Part shown: piece after piece, positions 1 through 8,715 of the stretch
How the letters are laid out: every line of letters begins with the position of its first letter
How positions within the stretch are numbered: the first letter of the stretch is position 1
Source: an uncultured Bacillota bacterium
Lineage (GTDB): Bacteria; Bacillota; Clostridia; Christensenellales; Borkfalkiaceae
Assembly: GCA_949290895.1 (NCBI GenBank)
Contig: CASETU010000042.1
Location: 1-34,209, forward strand
Length of the DNA: 34,209 nucleotides
Direction of reading: 5' to 3'
Made by a program: the position numbers and the translations under genes
The notes under the pieces: model-generated
Databases searched by the model: none
Seen by the model: only the letters and a program-made list of their open reading frames with translations
What the model was told of the DNA's origin: nothing

Positions 1-52
1 ATATTTTGAACTCTGCGCTATAATTTTTGTTCTTTGTTCCCTTTTTTCTCAT
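1..52 (-). CDS. IS3-family transposase OrfA, N-terminal fragment
   Basis: An ATG at 52-50 on the minus strand opens a frame reading MRKKGTKNKNYSAEFKI before the window ends. A short basic stretch followed by YSxEFK is the typical start of IS3-family OrfA proteins, which carry an N-terminal helix-turn-helix and are joined to OrfB (DDE integrase) by programmed frameshifting. Only 17 residues are visible, so catalytic residues and intactness cannot be judged. A GGAGG Shine-Dalgarno lies about 11 bases upstream, inside the right arm of a hairpin. The family call rests on this N-terminus together with the adjoining terminal repeat. Confidence 0.65.
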   Translation of the reverse strand, partial: MRKKGTKNKNYSAEFKI

Positions 53-96
53 AAAAATATGCACCTCCAAAAGTGTCTAACTTTTGGAGTGCATAT
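53..96 (-). promoter_or_regulatory. IS-end hairpin that sequesters the transposase ribosome binding site
   Basis: Plus-strand arms 57-73 and 81-96 are complementary over 16 base pairs with a single bulged base and a seven-base loop. On the minus-strand transcript the second arm contains the GGAGG that would serve the transposase start at 52, so folding hides it. A run of T at 57-53 follows, so the same structure could also act as an intrinsic terminator for transcripts arriving from the upstream operon. Masking of the ribosome binding site in read-through transcripts is known in other IS families. Its operation here is inferred. Confidence 0.6.
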
Positions 97-195
97 CATT
101 CACCTTCTCTCTTTTTTAGTTGCTTTAAGCGTTTTTTTGTTAAATTCTTTTTTATAAAAAGTCAGGCGAAAAACATATTGTATTTTTTATCGTCA

Positions 196-699
196 TTAAA
201 CCGATTGATTCGCGTCTGAATCAAATTTGCCGCTTAATTCCAAATATTGCCCGACGATGACAAAATTTTTAAGGTCGTATTCATCAAGCCCGCGGAAAAT
301 AAATAATTCGTCCCAAAGCGATGAACTGTTCTCGACTGTAAAATATCCCGTCACAAGGTCGATTCCTACGAATATTCTTTTACATTTCGCGAATACTTTT
401 TTGCGTATGCCGTTGCGCTCGTAAAGAATTTTTCCCGCGCCTTCGTTTTTTATAAAAAACACCTGAGGCTCTGGCGCCTTGCCGCTTGGCAGTTTTTCGC
501 TGAACACTTTATTTTCAACAATGTTGAAAACGACAATATCCGACAACTCGTCGGGAGCTTTTTCCAGCGGATATTTATTTTGAAGATAAGTAAGCAGTTC
601 TTTGCCGGATTTTCTGTTGGGTTTCAGCGTGCAGCCGAACTCTTTTGTAAGGTTTTTCCATTTTGTCAAAATTTTTTGATTAACTGGTCTATTCAGCAT
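196..699 (-). CDS. Conserved-looking hypothetical protein, 167 residues
   Basis: I do not recognise this family. The protein is soluble-looking, with no signal peptide or membrane segment. It has a basic N-terminal third (residues 1-50, rich in Lys, Asn and Arg) and a beta-rich remainder with alternating hydrophobic stretches such as DIVVFNIVENKVF and FVGIDLVTGYFTVEN. The ATG at 699 is chosen because a longer frame would overlap the preceding gene heavily, and an AAGAGG stands about 8 bases upstream. It begins 11 bases after the stop of the PLP-enzyme gene, so it is the last gene of the miaB-mutS-mutL-miaA operon. No terminator is evident before the insertion sequence downstream. Codon use resembles that of its neighbours. 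Confidence 0.75.
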   Translation of the reverse strand: MLNRPVNQKILTKWKNLTKEFGCTLKPNRKSGKELLTYLQNKYPLEKAPDELSDIVVFNIVENKVFSEKLPSGKAPEPQVFFIKNEGAGKILYERNGIRKKVFAKCKRIFVGIDLVTGYFTVENSSSLWDELFIFRGLDEYDLKNFVIVGQYLELSGKFDSDANQSV

Positions 700-710
700 C
701 GTACAGCCTC

Positions 711-1919
711 TTACAAGGAAAGATTTTTTAATGCAATTTTCACATGCTCGTAGGTCAGCCCGCCTTGCATATAAGCGATATACGGCTTTTTTATAGGCGC
801 GTCGGCGGAAAGTTCGATGGACGCCCCCTGCACAAAACACCCTGCTGCCATGATGACCTGATCTTCATAGCCGGGCATATCCCAAGGCAAAACTTCCACA
901 TAGGAATCCACGGGTGAATTTTTCTGTATATTATTGATAAACGCCACGAGTTCCCGCTCGGTATTGAATTTGATCGCGCGGATAATATCCCCTGCGTTTT
1001 CATTTATGGCGGGCGACGTTTCGTAGCCCAGGCTTTCAAGCACTTTTCCCGTCAAAAGCGAACCTTTAAGCGCCTCTTTAACGGTATGCGGCGCGAGGAA
1101 CATTCCCTGATAAAAATACTGATAAGTGAAAGCATAAGAGCCGACCTCTCCGCCGATGGACGGCGCGGTCAGACGGTTCTGAACGAGTTTTACGTATTTT
1201 TCCTCCCCAGCAATGTATCCGCCCGTAGGAGCGATGCCTCCGCCGATATTTTTGATTGCTGAGCCCGCAATCAGGCTGACGCCGACTTGCGTAGGTTCTT
1301 TTTCGGAAATAAATTCACCGTAACAGTTATCGAGAAAAATACACCCGTCAAACCCGCATTCCCGTATCCATGCAACCGCGCTTTCAATGTCCTCTATTGT
1401 GAGCGCGTTCCGCCATTCATAGCCGCGGCTTCTTTGCATAAACACCATTTTAGGTTTGTTTTCCGACAAATATTTTTTTACCGATTCTTTGTCGATGGCG
1501 TTGTTTTTCAGCGGTATCACGTCAAGTTTCACGCCGAAGTCCTTTAGTGATCCGTCTCCTTCGCCGTTGATGACTTCCGCGAGCGTATCGTACGGCATGC
1601 CCGTTACGGAAACGAAGGTGTCGTTCGGACGCAGGATTCCGTAAAGCGACAGCGAAATCGCATGTGTGCCGCTAACGATGTTTGGCGAATATATTGCCGC
1701 CTCCGCGCTGAAAACGTCCGATAATACCGCGTTCAAAACGTCACGCCCCTCGTCGCCGTAGCCGTATCCCGTAGACGGGTTGAAGTGTCTGAGCGCGAGT
1801 TTGTGCTTTTTAAAAGCATTCAGCACTTTTTCTGTGTTGAAAAGAGAAATTTTCTCCAGCCTTTCAAATTGCGATTGTAATTCTCTTTCGCATTTTTCAA
1901 TGAGTTTTTCGTCTATCAT
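711..1919 (-). CDS. Methionine gamma-lyase family PLP protein (YnbB / 'aluminium resistance' family)
   Basis: This is a fold-type I PLP enzyme of the Met_gamma_lyase family that includes Bacillus YnbB. The 402-residue length fits the family. Visible landmarks are FNPSTGYGYGDEGRD near residue 47, SGTHAIS near 83, the cofactor-binding Asp in IFLDNCYGEF near 197, and the Schiff-base lysine K223 in GSAIKNIGGGIAPTGGYIAG. Family members cleave C-S bonds or act as cystathionine-type lyases in vitro, but the physiological substrate is unsettled. The gene overlaps the miaA stop by four bases (ATGA), so the two are translationally coupled. A ynbB homologue next to the miaA/hfq/glnR region also occurs in Bacillus. 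The function label is family-level only. Confidence 0.9.
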   Translation of the reverse strand: MIDEKLIEKCERELQSQFERLEKISLFNTEKVLNAFKKHKLALRHFNPSTGYGYGDEGRDVLNAVLSDVFSAEAAIYSPNIVSGTHAISLSLYGILRPNDTFVSVTGMPYDTLAEVINGEGDGSLKDFGVKLDVIPLKNNAIDKESVKKYLSENKPKMVFMQRSRGYEWRNALTIEDIESAVAWIRECGFDGCIFLDNCYGEFISEKEPTQVGVSLIAGSAIKNIGGGIAPTGGYIAGEEKYVKLVQNRLTAPSIGGEVGSYAFTYQYFYQGMFLAPHTVKEALKGSLLTGKVLESLGYETSPAINENAGDIIRAIKFNTERELVAFINNIQKNSPVDSYVEVLPWDMPGYEDQVIMAAGCFVQGASIELSADAPIKKPYIAYMQGGLTYEHVKIALKNLSL

Positions 1920-2836
1920 AATAAAGATAATACCTTTTGCGCGTCCGCGCCGATGTTTTCGGTTTGAATATAATTCAGTCCCGCAAGTCGTTTGAAAAAT
2001 GTTATCTGCCTCTTTGCGTAGTGGCGGGAATTCATGCGGATAAGTTCTTTTGTATCCGTCAAGCTTATTTTTCCGTCAAGATAATCGAGCATTTCCTTGT
2101 AGCCGATACCCTGCATTGCCTGGCAGTTTCTGTCAACCGTCTTTAATAGGTTTCTTACCTCGTTTTCCAGTCCGTCGTCGAACATTTTATCTACGCGGCG
2201 GTTGATTCGCTCGTATAAAATTTCGCGCGGATAATCGTAAGAAACGGCCAAGTATTCGTAAACGGGCGCAGCATCGTCTCGGTAAGAAGATTTTGCTTTG
2301 CCGCTGATTTCGTAGATTTCCAGCGCGCGGATAACGCGTTTGACGTCGTTTACGTGCAGTTTTTGCGCGGTTTCCGCGTCGACTTCCTTGAGTTTGGCGA
2401 ATAAATATTCGTTGCCGCGTTCTCTCGCCAAAGTTTCGTATTTGTTTCTGATTTTATCGTCTTTTGCGGCATTTCCGTAGGAAAAATCGTATAAAAGCGC
2501 ATTGATGTAAAACCCGGTTCCCCCGCATACAACGGGAATTTTCCCTTTCGACAACAGCTCATTCACGATCGGTCGAGCCATATTTTTATAATCCGAAACG
2601 CTAAACTCGCCGCCGTTTTCCGCAACGTCTATCATGTGATGTTTTACGCCCTGCATTTCTTCGGCGGTCGGTTTTGCGGTGCCGATGTCGAATCCCTTGT
2701 AAATATACATGGAGTCGGCGGAAACGACTTCCGAGCCGAGTCGTTTCGCAAGTTCTACCGCGAGCGCCGTCTTTCCCGACGCTGTCGGCCCGCAAATCAC
2801 GATGATTTTGTTTGTCACACGATTCGTTTGAACCAT
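1916..2836 (-). CDS. miaA: tRNA dimethylallyltransferase MiaA
   Basis: MiaA transfers a dimethylallyl group to N6 of A37 in tRNAs that read UNN codons, giving i6A, which MiaB then methylthiolates. The P-loop GPTASGKT (residues 15-22), the DSMYIYKGFDIGTAKP block, GGTGFYINALLYDF, QAMQGIGYKEML and the C-terminal RQITFFKR are all family hallmarks. With the ATG at 2836 the protein is 306 residues, the normal length. A GTG at 2818, which overlaps the mutL stop as GTGA, would give 300 residues and is an equally reasonable start. Neither has a strong Shine-Dalgarno, so coupling to mutL translation is likely. The gene is in the same operon as miaB, the next enzyme in the pathway. Confidence 0.96.
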   Translation of the reverse strand: MVQTNRVTNKIIVICGPTASGKTALAVELAKRLGSEVVSADSMYIYKGFDIGTAKPTAEEMQGVKHHMIDVAENGGEFSVSDYKNMARPIVNELLSKGKIPVVCGGTGFYINALLYDFSYGNAAKDDKIRNKYETLARERGNEYLFAKLKEVDAETAQKLHVNDVKRVIRALEIYEISGKAKSSYRDDAAPVYEYLAVSYDYPREILYERINRRVDKMFDDGLENEVRNLLKTVDRNCQAMQGIGYKEMLDYLDGKISLTDTKELIRMNSRHYAKRQITFFKRLAGLNYIQTENIGADAQKVLSLL

Positions 2837-4800
2837 TTTTCGATTTCCGTTCTGCTTATTTTTACGGCGATCGGTCTGCCGTGCGGACATTTGAGCCCCA
2901 AATTACCGTTAAGCAATCGCATGAGCTCCGCAATGTCTTTCTCGTCCAGCTTGTCGCCCGCCTTGATTGCGGCTTTGCACGCCATGCTTGCAAGCTTTTC
3001 CCTGATGATGTTGGAAACCGATTCTCTTTTGAAAAAGTTTAAATCGGACATGCAATCGTCCAAAAATTCCCGAATATCGAACTGAGCGATTTCCGAGGGT
3101 AATGCCGAAATTTTATAGGTATTAAAACCGAATTCTCCGATATCGATGCCGAGTTCGGTAAGGTATCCGAGTTTTTCCTTTAAAAACGCGTTTTCCTCAT
3201 TGTTTACTTTGAAAACGTAAGGAACCAAAAGCGTCTGAACCGCAAGCTCGTTGTTTTTCGACTTTTCGCAAAAACGGTCGAATAAGATCCGCTCGTGCGC
3301 CGCGTGCTGATCGATGATAAATAAATCTTGCCCGTCTTCGAAAATTAAATACGTATTAAGAGTCTGTCCGACATAAACGAGCTGTCTTTCAATAGTGATT
3401 TCCTGTTGTTTTTTGATATTTGAGTTTTTGTCGGTTTCAAGCGTTTGCTCTTGCTTTTTGTTATAAAGTTCCTCTAAATATTTTTTGTTTTCTTCAAAAA
3501 TATCCTTTGCTTTTTCACTCGGTTGAACGGCTTTTTCAACCTCTTTCACGTCGGGCGCGTGCGTGTGGTCGTAAAATGCCAGCATTTCGCACTCAGGCTC
3601 TTTGTATTTCGGATAGGGCTTATCGATGTCGTGCTCTACATAAACCTTTTCAGAAAGCTTGTTTTCCGTTTTTGAAGGCGTTTTCGGGATAAATGTCGAA
3701 ATGTTTTTCGACGTGAAATCGACGATTTTTTCTTCCTTTACGTCGCATTTATCTTTTATTTTTTCTTTGACGAAAGGTTCTTCGCCCTCGCTTTTGACAA
3801 TGTTTACCGCATCACTGCTGCCGTCCAGTACTTTGGATACGACCGAGTAAACGCTCCCGTATATGATTTGATTATTTGCAAAACGCACATCGGTTTTATT
3901 CGGATGCACGTTTACATCCACGATTTCCGTCGGAACGGAGAGATTGAGTACGTAAAACGGATATTGCCGTTTCATGAGATATGCTCCGTAAGCGTTGGTG
4001 ATAGCGGAAGAAAGCGTGTTGTTGAAAACATAACGGCCGTTGACGAACATCGACTGATAGGTGCGGTTCGGTTTGGAAAAATGATGTTTTCCGATATAAC
4101 CGGAAAGGCGAATCCCGTATTTTTCGGAGTCGATGAAAAAACAATTATCCAGCGTTGATTTGCCGTAAACGCTGAGCATGGCGCTTTCCAAACCGTCACC
4201 GTAAGACTGATAAATCAGTTTGCCGTTCGCCGTGTAACGGAAGGAAATCGTCGGGTTTCCCAAAATAAAACGCGTGACGATACCCGATATATCCCCCTCT
4301 TCCGACTTGGCGGTTTTTAAAAACTTCTGTCGCGCGGGCGTGTTGAAAAAAATATCTTCAACGGTGATTTCCGTACCGTCGCTCAAAGCACATTCGGACA
4401 GAATTTCGTTTTTGCCGCCTTCCGACGAAATCGCCGCGCCGAATTCCTGTGCGGCGGGCTTAGAGGCAATCCTGATTTTCGATATCGAGGCAATGCTCGC
4501 CAACGCCTCGCCGCGGAAACCGAGCGTCGCGATGGCGTCTAAATCTTCAGCTTTTGCGATTTTGCTCGTCGCGTGCGGCAAAAGCGATTTCTTCAGTTCA
4601 TCTCTTTCGATTCCGCATCCGTCGTCGGTAATTTTTATCGAGGAGATGCCGCCGTCGAAAATGTCTATCTGAATATTTTTTGCGCCTGCGTCGATGGAGT
4701 TTTCCACCAACTCCTTGACGACGGAATACGGGCGCTCCACCACTTCGCCGGCAGCGATGCGGTTATAGACGGAACTGTCTAAAACATTGATTTTTGCCAT
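2815..4800 (-). CDS. mutL: DNA mismatch repair protein MutL
   Basis: This is a GHKL ATPase that links mismatch recognition by MutS to strand incision. The N-terminal domain shows ENSIDAGA, DDGCGIE and GFRGEALASIAS. A charged, Lys/Glu-rich linker covers about residues 340-465. The C-terminal domain carries the endonuclease metal site DQHAAHERILFD near residue 497, plus ACKAAIKAGD and CPHGRP, as in MutL proteins of bacteria lacking MutH. In the DQHA(X)2E(X)4E motif the last Glu is Asp. A QTLLVP sequence nearby fits the beta-clamp binding motif of nicking MutLs. It lies four bases after mutS, with GGAG seven bases before the ATG. At 661 residues it has the usual length. Confidence 0.98.
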   Translation of the reverse strand: MAKINVLDSSVYNRIAAGEVVERPYSVVKELVENSIDAGAKNIQIDIFDGGISSIKITDDGCGIERDELKKSLLPHATSKIAKAEDLDAIATLGFRGEALASIASISKIRIASKPAAQEFGAAISSEGGKNEILSECALSDGTEITVEDIFFNTPARQKFLKTAKSEEGDISGIVTRFILGNPTISFRYTANGKLIYQSYGDGLESAMLSVYGKSTLDNCFFIDSEKYGIRLSGYIGKHHFSKPNRTYQSMFVNGRYVFNNTLSSAITNAYGAYLMKRQYPFYVLNLSVPTEIVDVNVHPNKTDVRFANNQIIYGSVYSVVSKVLDGSSDAVNIVKSEGEEPFVKEKIKDKCDVKEEKIVDFTSKNISTFIPKTPSKTENKLSEKVYVEHDIDKPYPKYKEPECEMLAFYDHTHAPDVKEVEKAVQPSEKAKDIFEENKKYLEELYNKKQEQTLETDKNSNIKKQQEITIERQLVYVGQTLNTYLIFEDGQDLFIIDQHAAHERILFDRFCEKSKNNELAVQTLLVPYVFKVNNEENAFLKEKLGYLTELGIDIGEFGFNTYKISALPSEIAQFDIREFLDDCMSDLNFFKRESVSNIIREKLASMACKAAIKAGDKLDEKDIAELMRLLNGNLGLKCPHGRPIAVKISRTEIEKWFKRIV

Positions 4801-4804
4801 GATA

Positions 4805-7360
4805 TTACTCCACTTTTTCCTTTAAATCCTGCAAAAAGTTAAAAGCCTGCAAAGGCGTAAGGTTGTTGATGTCCGTTTCCTTGATGAGCCGTTCGACTTC
4901 GCTTTTCTTCGGCTCGCAAACATCGTTTTCTTCCGTAATGAGCGTCAAATCGTTCTTTTCAAGTTTTTTCAAAACGGTTTTTGCGTAATCGGTGACTTCT
5001 TTCGGTACGCCTGCGAGAGCGGCGACCTCTATACCGAAGCTCCTGTTTGCGCCTCCGCGCATGATCTTGCGCATGAATACGATGCTGTTGTTGAGTTCGC
5101 GCACCGTCACTTTGTAATTTTTTACGCCGTTAAGAGTGCCTTCCAGCTCCGTCAATTCATGATAATGCGTCGCAAACAATGTTTTGGCGCGAATGTTTTT
5201 CGTAATGTATTCCACGACCGACCAGGCGATGCTCAGACCGTCGAAAGTGCTCGTGCCTCGCCCGATCTCGTCGAGAATGAGCAAGCTGTCCTGCGTGGCG
5301 TTTCTGATAATACCCGCAACTTCGTTCATCTCCACCATAAAGGTGCTCTGATCGGAAATCAGATTATCGCTCGCGCCGATCCTCGTAAAAATCTTGTCCG
5401 TCAAAGGGATCATTGCCGATTTTGCGGGAACAAAACTGCCGATGTGCGCCATCAGCGTGATGAGCGCGACCTGGCGCATATACGTGCTCTTTCCCGCCAT
5501 GTTCGGTCCCGTCAAGATGAGCGTGCGATTTTCCGCCGAATCCATATAGCAATCGTTCGGGACGAACTGCTCGTCCGATACAGCCTCTACTACGGGGTGC
5601 CGACCGCCCGTGATATCCAACGTTTTCCCTTTCTCCGCCATTTGCGGGCGGACGTAATTTCTTTGCTTGGCCACTTGCGCAAGCGAACAAAGAGCGTCCA
5701 GCGTGCCGAGCGCAAAAGCCGCGTTTTTCAAATCGTCTATATAATCGGCGAGCTTGTTTTTCAATTCGGAATATAATTTCTGTTCAAGTTTCAAGGACTG
5801 TTCTTCAGCCGTAAGCAGTTTCGATTCCAGCTCTTTCAATTCATCGGTCACATAACGTTCGCAATTTGCGAGCGTTTGTTTGCGCTGATAATGATACGGA
5901 ACCGATTCCTTAAAGGAATTTGTGACCTCGATATAATATCCGAACACGCGATTGTAATTGATGCGCAGGGTCTTGATGCCCGTCGCCTGCCGCTCGCGCG
6001 CCTCCATTTCGCTGATGAGTTTTTGTCCGTTCTCGGCAAAGTTCCGATATTCGTCAAGTTCCGCATTGTACCCCGTGCGGATAAAGCCGCCGTCCTTCAT
6101 GTTTGCGGGCGGATCGGGTTCTATTGCGGAAACAAGCAGATTGGTGAGTGCGCCGAAATCCGCGATGGAATCGTTCAAATCGCGCAATATAGGGCAAACG
6201 ATTCCCGAAAAAGAAAATTTCAGATTCGGCAGCTCGCTCAGTGAATCGGCAAGCAATACGCAATCTTTCGGCTGCAGATTGCCGTTGGAAATTTTGCCCG
6301 TTATCCTGCCGATATCGCGTATGCTCTTAAATACTTCGGAAATCCCTTCCCGCAGCAGGTTGTTTTTATAAAGTTCCTCTACGCCGCCGAGACGGTATTC
6401 GATGGCGGCTATATCCTGTAACGGAGACAATACCCAGCTTTGGAGCATTCTCGCGCCCATGCTGGTTTTCGTCTTATCGAGCACCCAAAGGAGCGAACCG
6501 TATTTCTTGCCGTCGCGTAAGGTGCGGACGAGTTCCAGATTTCGTACGGCGTTGATGTCGAGCTCCATGAATTCTTTGGATTGCTCGAAGGAAATCTGTG
6601 TGATGTTCTTCAGCGAGTGCATCTGTGTTTCTTTCAGATACGATAAGAGCGCGCCTGCCGCAGAAATCGCCGCAAACTGACCGTCCAAACGGAAAGGAGA
6701 AAGATTTTTTACGCCGAATTGCGTTTCGAGATTTTTCTCGGCTTTCTCGGCGTTGAATTCGCTTTCGCGGTATACAGAAAAATCGGGCAAAACTTTATGT
6801 TTGATCAGGGCGTTTGCACCGTAAAATTCGTGCGCCTCGCCGTTGCAGATGATTTCCGCGGGCGAGAGCTTGGAAACTTCGTCGATGACTTTGGAAACGT
6901 CTTCCGCAACTTTTACGAAAAATTCCCCCGTCGTGATGTCCACCCAGGAAATCGCCACGGTTTTTCCGTTTTTATAAACGGATACGAGAAAGTTATTCGT
7001 GTTTTCGTCGATGAGAGAATCTTCCGTGAGCGTGCCGGCGGTGATGACTTTGATGACGTCCCGTTCCACGAGATTTCTGCCGTTCGGTTCGGTGAGCTGT
7101 TCGCATATCGCCACTTTTTCACCGTGCGCCACCAGCTTGGAGATATAATAGTCGGCGGCATGAAACGGCACGCCGCACATCGGCGCGCGTTCCTCCAGCC
7201 CGCAGTCCCGCCCCGTAAGTTTAAGGTCGAGAATTGCGGAAACCTTGATCGCGTCGTCGAAAAACATTTCGTAAAAATCACCGAGCCTGTAAAAGACAAC
7301 GCAGTCTTTATACTTGTCTTTTACGCTCAAATAATGTTGCATCATCTGTGAAAGTGCCAT
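4805..7360 (-). CDS. mutS: DNA mismatch repair protein MutS
   Basis: MutS binds mismatches and small loops and recruits MutL. The mismatch-wedge motif is present as FYRLGDFYEMFFDDA (residues 24-38), where the Phe-x-Glu contacts the mispaired base. The ATPase has Walker A GPNMAGKST near residue 615, Walker B LLILDEIGRGTSTFDG, and the ATHYHELTELE switch. The length of 851 residues is slightly below the firmicute norm. The C-terminus reads from TLITEENDVCEPKKSEVERL straight into TPLQAFNFLQDLKEKV. I see no Q-L-x-L-F type beta-clamp motif, which usually sits at this junction. The start ATG follows GGAGA by about 9 bases and lies five bases past the miaB stop. Confidence 0.98.
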   Translation of the reverse strand: MALSQMMQHYLSVKDKYKDCVVFYRLGDFYEMFFDDAIKVSAILDLKLTGRDCGLEERAPMCGVPFHAADYYISKLVAHGEKVAICEQLTEPNGRNLVERDVIKVITAGTLTEDSLIDENTNNFLVSVYKNGKTVAISWVDITTGEFFVKVAEDVSKVIDEVSKLSPAEIICNGEAHEFYGANALIKHKVLPDFSVYRESEFNAEKAEKNLETQFGVKNLSPFRLDGQFAAISAAGALLSYLKETQMHSLKNITQISFEQSKEFMELDINAVRNLELVRTLRDGKKYGSLLWVLDKTKTSMGARMLQSWVLSPLQDIAAIEYRLGGVEELYKNNLLREGISEVFKSIRDIGRITGKISNGNLQPKDCVLLADSLSELPNLKFSFSGIVCPILRDLNDSIADFGALTNLLVSAIEPDPPANMKDGGFIRTGYNAELDEYRNFAENGQKLISEMEARERQATGIKTLRINYNRVFGYYIEVTNSFKESVPYHYQRKQTLANCERYVTDELKELESKLLTAEEQSLKLEQKLYSELKNKLADYIDDLKNAAFALGTLDALCSLAQVAKQRNYVRPQMAEKGKTLDITGGRHPVVEAVSDEQFVPNDCYMDSAENRTLILTGPNMAGKSTYMRQVALITLMAHIGSFVPAKSAMIPLTDKIFTRIGASDNLISDQSTFMVEMNEVAGIIRNATQDSLLILDEIGRGTSTFDGLSIAWSVVEYITKNIRAKTLFATHYHELTELEGTLNGVKNYKVTVRELNNSIVFMRKIMRGGANRSFGIEVAALAGVPKEVTDYAKTVLKKLEKNDLTLITEENDVCEPKKSEVERLIKETDINNLTPLQAFNFLQDLKEKVE

Positions 7361-7364
7361 AATT

Positions 7365-8687
7365 TCAATTCTCCGTCGTACCTATCAGCGAAATGCCGTT
7401 CGCTTTCGTGATTTTTACGTTCACAAATTCTCCGAACACGTCTTTATCCGACGCGAAATATATCATTTTGCCGAACTCTTCCCTGCCGAAATACATTTTC
7501 TTTTTTTCGTCGTAGCCTTCCGTAAGAACTTCGACTGTTTTTGTTATGTATTCTTCCGAAATTTCGCGGTTGATACCGTTTTGCAAGTCGATGAGTTTGG
7601 AAATGCGCGCTTTGGAAACTTCTTCCGGAATCTGCCCGTCCAAATTTGCAGCCATCGTACCCGAACGCGGCGAATAAATAAAAGTAAAAGCGCCGTGAAA
7701 ACGCGCGGTTTTCATCAGATCGTAGGTATCGTTAAAGTCTTCTTCCGTTTCCGTAGGAAAGCCGACCATGACGTCTGTCGTTACCGCGCAATTCGGCACG
7801 ATTTCCTTCAGAAACGCAAGTTTTTCAAGATAGTCCTCCCGCGTATAACGGCGGTTCATCGCTTTCAAAATCCTATTTGAACCCGACTGCACGGGAAGAT
7901 GTACCGCACGACAAATCTTCGGATTTTCTTTTATTGCGTAAGCGACCTCTCGGGACAAATCTTTCGGGTGATTCGTCATAAAACGCAGGCGGAACTTTCC
8001 GTCGAGCGCGGCGATCGTTGCAATCAGTTTTGCAAAATTCACGCCTTCTTCAAAATCGTTGCCGTATGAATTGACGTTCTGACCGAGCAAGGTGATTTCC
8101 TTGTAGCCTTGCGCAATGAGCTCTCGACATTCTTCAACGATGTCTTCCACCTTTCTGCTCCGCTCTCTGCCCCGCACATAAGGCACGATACAGTACGTGC
8201 AAAAATTATTGCAGCCGTACATGATGTTTACCCATGCGTTGGGATAGCTCGTGCGGTACTTCGGAGTGCCTTCTTTCACGCTGCCTTCTCGCGCTTGAAT
8301 TTCCAGCACGCTCTTTTTAGTAGAAAGCTTTTTTTCGAACAGACGTTTAAAATCTTCAAGATTATGCGTTCCGAAAACGATGTCAACAAACGGAAAGGTT
8401 TTCTTCAACTTTTCCGCCGCGCCGCTTTGCTGCGTCATGCAACCGCCGACCGCGATAATGAGGTCTTTTTTTTCACGTTTTAAGTTCTTTAAAGCGCCGA
8501 TATTGCCGTAAGCGCGTTCCTCTGCGTTTTCTCTGATACAACAGGTATTAAAAAGAATTGCGTCGGCTTTTTCCGTTTCATCGGTTTCTTCGTAACCGAG
8601 TTGCTGCATGATTCCCGCAAGCTTTTCCGATTCGTGAACGTTCATCTGGCAACCGTAAGTAACGATATGATATTTCTTCTTTTCCAT
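7365..8687 (-). CDS. miaB: tRNA-2-methylthio-N6-dimethylallyladenosine synthase MiaB
   Basis: MiaB is a radical-SAM methylthiotransferase that converts i6A37 to ms2i6A37 in tRNA. The auxiliary 4Fe-4S cluster is held by C13 (TYGCQMN), C49 (NTCCIREN) and C83 (GGCMTQ). The radical-SAM cluster is held by C159, C163 and C166 (YGCNNFCTYC). A TRAM domain ends the protein. I place the start at the ATG at 8687 (440 residues). It has GAGA just upstream and a leader of about 22 bases from the promoter. The alternative ATG at 8699 would leave only about 10 bases of leader and no ribosome binding site. It is the first gene of the operon miaB-mutS-mutL-miaA-PLP enzyme-unknown. Confidence 0.97.
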   Translation of the reverse strand: MEKKKYHIVTYGCQMNVHESEKLAGIMQQLGYEETDETEKADAILFNTCCIRENAEERAYGNIGALKNLKREKKDLIIAVGGCMTQQSGAAEKLKKTFPFVDIVFGTHNLEDFKRLFEKKLSTKKSVLEIQAREGSVKEGTPKYRTSYPNAWVNIMYGCNNFCTYCIVPYVRGRERSRKVEDIVEECRELIAQGYKEITLLGQNVNSYGNDFEEGVNFAKLIATIAALDGKFRLRFMTNHPKDLSREVAYAIKENPKICRAVHLPVQSGSNRILKAMNRRYTREDYLEKLAFLKEIVPNCAVTTDVMVGFPTETEEDFNDTYDLMKTARFHGAFTFIYSPRSGTMAANLDGQIPEEVSKARISKLIDLQNGINREISEEYITKTVEVLTEGYDEKKKMYFGREEFGKMIYFASDKDVFGEFVNVKITKANGISLIGTTEN

Positions 8688-8715
8688 AAATTCTCGCATG
8701 TTTTTAATGTATATA

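Larger units (their letters stand above)
1..98 (-). mobile_element. End of an IS3-family (IS150-like) insertion sequence, truncated by the window edge
   Basis: Read on the minus strand, the element begins at 98 with TGATATGCACTCCAAAAGTT followed by AGACA. This closely resembles IS150-group terminal repeats, which begin with TG and contain a CCC(A)AAAAGTT(G/A)GACA core. About 45 bases further in lies the start of an OrfA-like transposase. The other end, the second repeat and any target duplication are outside the window, so the outer boundary at 98 is inferred from the TG rule. The insertion lies 98 bases beyond the stop codon of the last gene of the miaB operon and points the same way, so operon readthrough would enter the element. 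Confidence 0.72.

Noticed and set aside
57-96. Hairpin read simply as the terminator of the miaB operon
   Set aside because: A T-run does follow it, but the terminal-repeat sequence and the transposase start inside it show that it belongs to an insertion sequence. A terminating effect is kept only as a secondary possibility.
2815-4800. Asp in place of the last Glu of the MutL DQHA(X)2E(X)4E motif as a sign of lost nuclease activity
   Set aside because: The change is conservative, the other metal-site motifs are intact, and this position tolerates variation.
6719-7351. Long plus-strand open frame (210 codons) opposite mutS
   Set aside because: It lies wholly antisense to the conserved N-terminus of MutS, has no ribosome binding site and no recognisable protein features. 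It is a by-product of codon use in mutS.
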